From positions 2,604,001-2,668,000 of the forward strand of contig CBDANW010000003.1 in the NCBI GenBank assembly GCA_965197825.1: DNA of 64,000 nucleotides, given 5' to 3'. This stretch comes from CBDANW01 sp965197825 (GTDB lineage: Bacteria; Acidobacteriota; Vicinamibacteria; Marinacidobacterales; DATDRI01). The translations under genes were made by a program, and so were the position numbers. Shown piece after piece: positions 61,499 through 64,000 of this stretch. Numbering within the stretch: the first letter of the stretch is position 1; every line of letters starts with the position of its first letter. A model generated the notes under the pieces. That model did not search any database, had not been told where the DNA came from, and was given only the letters and a program-made list of their open reading frames with translations.

Positions 61499-61860
61499 GC
61501 TGCCGGAAGCCTTCGTGAAGGGATGGAAGAGACACTCACGGTCGTGAAGCTCGCGCTGCCCGCCTTACTTCGCCAGTCTCTTGCCACGACGAACGCCATT
61601 GAGAATCTCAACGGAACCATTCGCAGAGTATCGAGAAACGTCAAGCGTTGGTAGAGTCCTTCCATGGTTCGCCGATGGACCGCTCTTGGCGTCGTCACCG
61701 CGCAGAAAAAGTTCCGGCGTATCAAAGGCTATCGCCATATGGGCGCTCTCGTTCACGCGCTTAGAAGCAAACAGAAATCTCTTGACAGCGATGAGTTTGC
61801 TGCCTAAGAGTATTCACAGGTGCCGCCGCTACCCGACCAGATTCAACAGCGGCCGGGACA
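61499..61860 (+). mobile_element. IS-A copy 3, right end only
   Basis: The last 360 bp of IS-A, matching copy 2 from codon 323 of the transposase to within six bases of the terminal repeat end, where it joins repeat R. It retains NVKRW, the TAG at 61652-61654, and the downstream codons to TAA at 61805-61807. The 5' three quarters are missing. Confidence 0.9.
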
Positions 61861-61923
61861 CAGACACTAAGTTGCTGATTTATGGCCTATTTCAAAAGGG
61901 CCGAGTTTTGGCACAGGACGGGG
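61859..61923 (+). repeat. 65-bp repeat R, copy 3
   Basis: CACAGACACTAAG to GGCACAGGACGGGG, same orientation as copy 2, joined directly to the truncated IS-A copy 3 and ending about 60 bp before the TonB-dependent receptor gene. Confidence 0.75.
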
Positions 61924-61984
61924 TTCGTTCCGTCGTCATCGATTTAGTGCATAATTCCTGTTGGAATCGTAGAGGAGAAAATCG

Positions 61985-64000
61985 ATGAATCTTCGTCTCA
62001 TTACACCGTGCATCCTGATGTTTTGGCTCGCCTTGACGCCCTCGAAAGGTTTCGCGCAGGACGACAGCATCACCGGCACTGTCGTCGACCAGACCGGCTT
62101 AGTGCTGCCGGGTGCTACCGTGACGCTGCGTGGAGACGGCGTACCGCGCACCACCTATTCGGACGAGCGAGGCAACTTCGAGCTGGCCGGGGTTGCGCCG
62201 GGCACGTATACGCTGACTGTGTCGCTCGCCGGTTTCTCCGACACGACCGTCGAGGACGTGAGGGTATCCAGCACGCCGATCGAGCTGCTGCCGATCGAGC
62301 TGCAGCTCGCCAGCTTCGGCGACACGGTGGTCGTGACCGCGTCGCGCAATGAAGTCCGATTGCTCGATGCGCCGGTATCGACGTCGGTCATCTCTGCCTC
62401 GACGCTGGAGACCACGTCGGCCCAGAACTACGGCGATATATTGCGCGCGACGCCGGGCGTCAACGTCATCCAGCTTTCGGCGCGCGACGTACAGGTGGCC
62501 AGCCGCAGCGCAGGCAACACGCTGACTAACACGCAGCTTTTGCTGGTGGACGGGCGCAGCGTCTACCTCGACTTTTTCGGCCTCGTGATGTGGGATCTAC
62601 TGCCGACCAACTTCGACGACGTGGAGCAGATCGAGGTGGTGCGGGGGCCGGCGTCTGCGGTATGGGGTGCCAACGCCATGACCGGAGCGGTCAACATCAT
62701 CACCAAGTCGCCGCGGGAATCGGTCGGCACGACGGTGACGCTCAGCGGCGGACACATCGACCGCAACGACGGCTCGAGCGTGGGACTCGGTGCCGGGTTG
62801 ATGTTCGGCGCCAACGCAACCGTGACGCGGGCGCCAAGCGACCGGTTGTCGTACCGTGTCAGCGGCGGCTACTTCACGTCCGACGCGTTCGCCCGGCCCA
62901 CCGGCCAAATCCCGGTGATCGACGACCCGCGTCAGCCGAGCCAAACCGTGGGCGGGGCATTCTATCCGCTCGACTCGGCTACCGCTGGCTTCGGGACCGG
63001 ATTTGCGAACCGGGGCACCAGCCAGCCGAAGTTCGACGTGCGGGTGGACCACGAATTGTCAGACGCCACGATCACCTACTCGGGTGGCGTGGCCGGCACA
63101 TCAGGGCTCGCCCACAGCGGCATCGGGCCGTTCGACATGCAGTCGGGGACATATCTGGCCTACGGCAAGCTGAACTACAAGCGGGGTGACCTGCAGATAC
63201 AGTTCTTCACGAACTTCCTGGACGGCAAGGCGCCGAACCTGTTGCTGCCGGACATCGCCACCGGGATGCCGCTGCAACTCAACTTCAAGACACAGACGTT
63301 CGACGGCGAGATTGGCCATTCGGTATTCCTCAGCAACCGGCACCGGCTGAGCTACGGCGGCAACGTGCGGCAGAACAACTTCGATATCACCCTTGCGCCG
63401 ATGGCGGAAACCCGGCTCGAGGTAGGCGGGTACCTACAGGACGAGATCTTCTGGGATCGGTTCCGCCTCGTGCTAGGCGGGCGGGTGGACAAGTTTGGCA
63501 ACCTGTCCGATCCGAAGTTCTCACCACGCATCGCGTTCATCGTCAAGCCGGCGGAGGATCACTCCGTCACGCTGTCGTACAACCGGGCGTTCCGCTCGCC
63601 GTCGGTCATCAACAACTTACTCCGGACGAGCATCGTCAGCCCGGTGGACCTGAGTGGCCTCGCGCCGCTACTGCCGCCGCTGCTGCAGCCGGCGGTCGCC
63701 CAACCGTTTCCGCTCGTCGTCAACGCGGTCGGCAGCGACATCCCGATCGGCGGAATGACCCAGGAGGAGTTGCTCGAGGAATCGCTGACGGCGTATGAAG
63801 TGAGCTACACTGGCGTGTTCCCGCGCGGCACGACGCTCGGCGGCTCGTTCTACGTCAACCGCCGCGACGATTCCATCAACTTCGTTTCCTTGTCGCGGTC
63901 ACTCGACCCGTACACCGCGGCGAATCCGCCGCCCGGCTGGCGGCTGCCTCCGGTCTTGCTAGCGCAGATAGCGCAGCGCGGGATCTTTCTGCCGCGAACG
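61985..64000 (+). CDS. TonB-dependent receptor with carboxypeptidase-regulatory domain (partial)
   Basis: 672 codons to the window edge, no stop. GAGGAG lies seven bases before the ATG. The signal peptide (ILMFWLALTPSKGFA) precedes a CarboxypepD_reg-like domain (SITGTVVDQTGLVLPGATVT, about 28-110), then the plug domain (VVVTASRNEVRLLDAPVSTS, DILRATPGVNVIQL, VEVVRGPASAVWGANAMTGA-type IEVVRGPASAVWGANAMTG, NIITKSPRES) and the beginning of the barrel. Such receptors import large substrates across the outer membrane with energy from TonB (a candidate is at 19630). The substrate is unknown. It is the first intact gene after the IS region, with repeat R ending 61 bp upstream, so its promoter may be partly IS-derived. 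Confidence 0.9.
   Translation, partial: MNLRLITPCILMFWLALTPSKGFAQDDSITGTVVDQTGLVLPGATVTLRGDGVPRTTYSDERGNFELAGVAPGTYTLTVSLAGFSDTTVEDVRVSSTPIELLPIELQLASFGDTVVVTASRNEVRLLDAPVSTSVISASTLETTSAQNYGDILRATPGVNVIQLSARDVQVASRSAGNTLTNTQLLLVDGRSVYLDFFGLVMWDLLPTNFDDVEQIEVVRGPASAVWGANAMTGAVNIITKSPRESVGTTVTLSGGHIDRNDGSSVGLGAGLMFGANATVTRAPSDRLSYRVSGGYFTSDAFARPTGQIPVIDDPRQPSQTVGGAFYPLDSATAGFGTGFANRGTSQPKFDVRVDHELSDATITYSGGVAGTSGLAHSGIGPFDMQSGTYLAYGKLNYKRGDLQIQFFTNFLDGKAPNLLLPDIATGMPLQLNFKTQTFDGEIGHSVFLSNRHRLSYGGNVRQNNFDITLAPMAETRLEVGGYLQDEIFWDRFRLVLGGRVDKFGNLSDPKFSPRIAFIVKPAEDHSVTLSYNRAFRSPSVINNLLRTSIVSPVDLSGLAPLLPPLLQPAVAQPFPLVVNAVGSDIPIGGMTQEELLEESLTAYEVSYTGVFPRGTTLGGSFYVNRRDDSINFVSLSRSLDPYTAANPPPGWRLPPVLLAQIAQRGIFLPRT

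Overview
The window looks like the chromosome of an uncultured, GC-rich, Gram-negative heterotroph, most likely an Acidobacteriota (Vicinamibacteria/Thermoanaerobaculia-like) draft genome. The reasons are Ser/Thr kinases fused to TolB-type propellers, a TonB-dependent receptor with an N-terminal carboxypeptidase-regulatory domain, several secreted NHL-type propellers, a secreted M20 amidohydrolase and an LVIVD-repeat protein. This is inference from gene content; no rRNA is present.

Layout. (1) 1-12.6 kb: secreted and catabolic genes of which four are broken: a kinase-propeller relic, a feruloyl-CoA synthase-type ligase with two frameshifts, a DUF885 protein with two in-frame TGA codons, and an NHL protein broken by an exact 7-bp tandem duplication. 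Between them lie an intact N-acyl-D-amino acid deacylase, a radical SAM activase, a parvulin lipoprotein and an M20 peptidase. (2) 12.6-22.7 kb: intact housekeeping and envelope genes: aspS, gamma carbonic anhydrase, a retropepsin-like protein with altered active sites, a CDF metal exporter, a FadJ-type beta-oxidation enzyme, a TonB protein and two NHL propellers. (3) 22.8-25.7 kb: an IS630-family element and a Fic protein preceded by an ordered array of short repeats. (4) 25.9-31.8 kb: a minus-strand operon icd-mdh-sucC-sucD-ndk-dcd-dcd2, joining the lower TCA cycle to nucleotide supply. (5) 32-40.4 kb: a second long minus-strand run (TPR protein, secreted protein, recG, rsmD, coaD, aminotransferase, small protein, CheB-like protein whose receiver and esterase active sites are both altered).

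(6) 40.6-61.9 kb is an insertion-sequence sink. A GGDEF-PilZ gene is split by an IS256-type element (IS-A) with a perfect 8-bp target duplication. A second kinase-propeller gene is split by a different IS256-type element, also with an 8-bp duplication. Two more IS-A copies (one full length, one truncated) and three copies of another IS256-type element (IS-B: one intact, one with a nonsense codon, one truncated and fused to a helicase fragment) follow. An IS3 element with a 4-bp duplication lies beside an initiator tRNA. Pieces of further IS3, IS630, integrase-core and group II intron elements are interleaved. Caught among them are two dead toxin-antitoxin loci (HicAB, both genes frameshifted; MazEF-like with cut toxin), an HNH-nuclease fragment, a PH-domain gene cut at its start codon, an outer-membrane barrel gene and one intact NHL propeller. 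(7) 61.98-64 kb: a TonB-dependent receptor that runs out of the window.

How the genes work together: the intact parts show an aerobic heterotroph using amino acids, acyl chains and possibly aromatic acids, taking up substrates through TonB-dependent receptors. The broken signalling genes suggest loss of some regulatory capacity by recent transposition. Single-base lesions in region 1 could also be consensus errors; the IS insertions with target duplications cannot.
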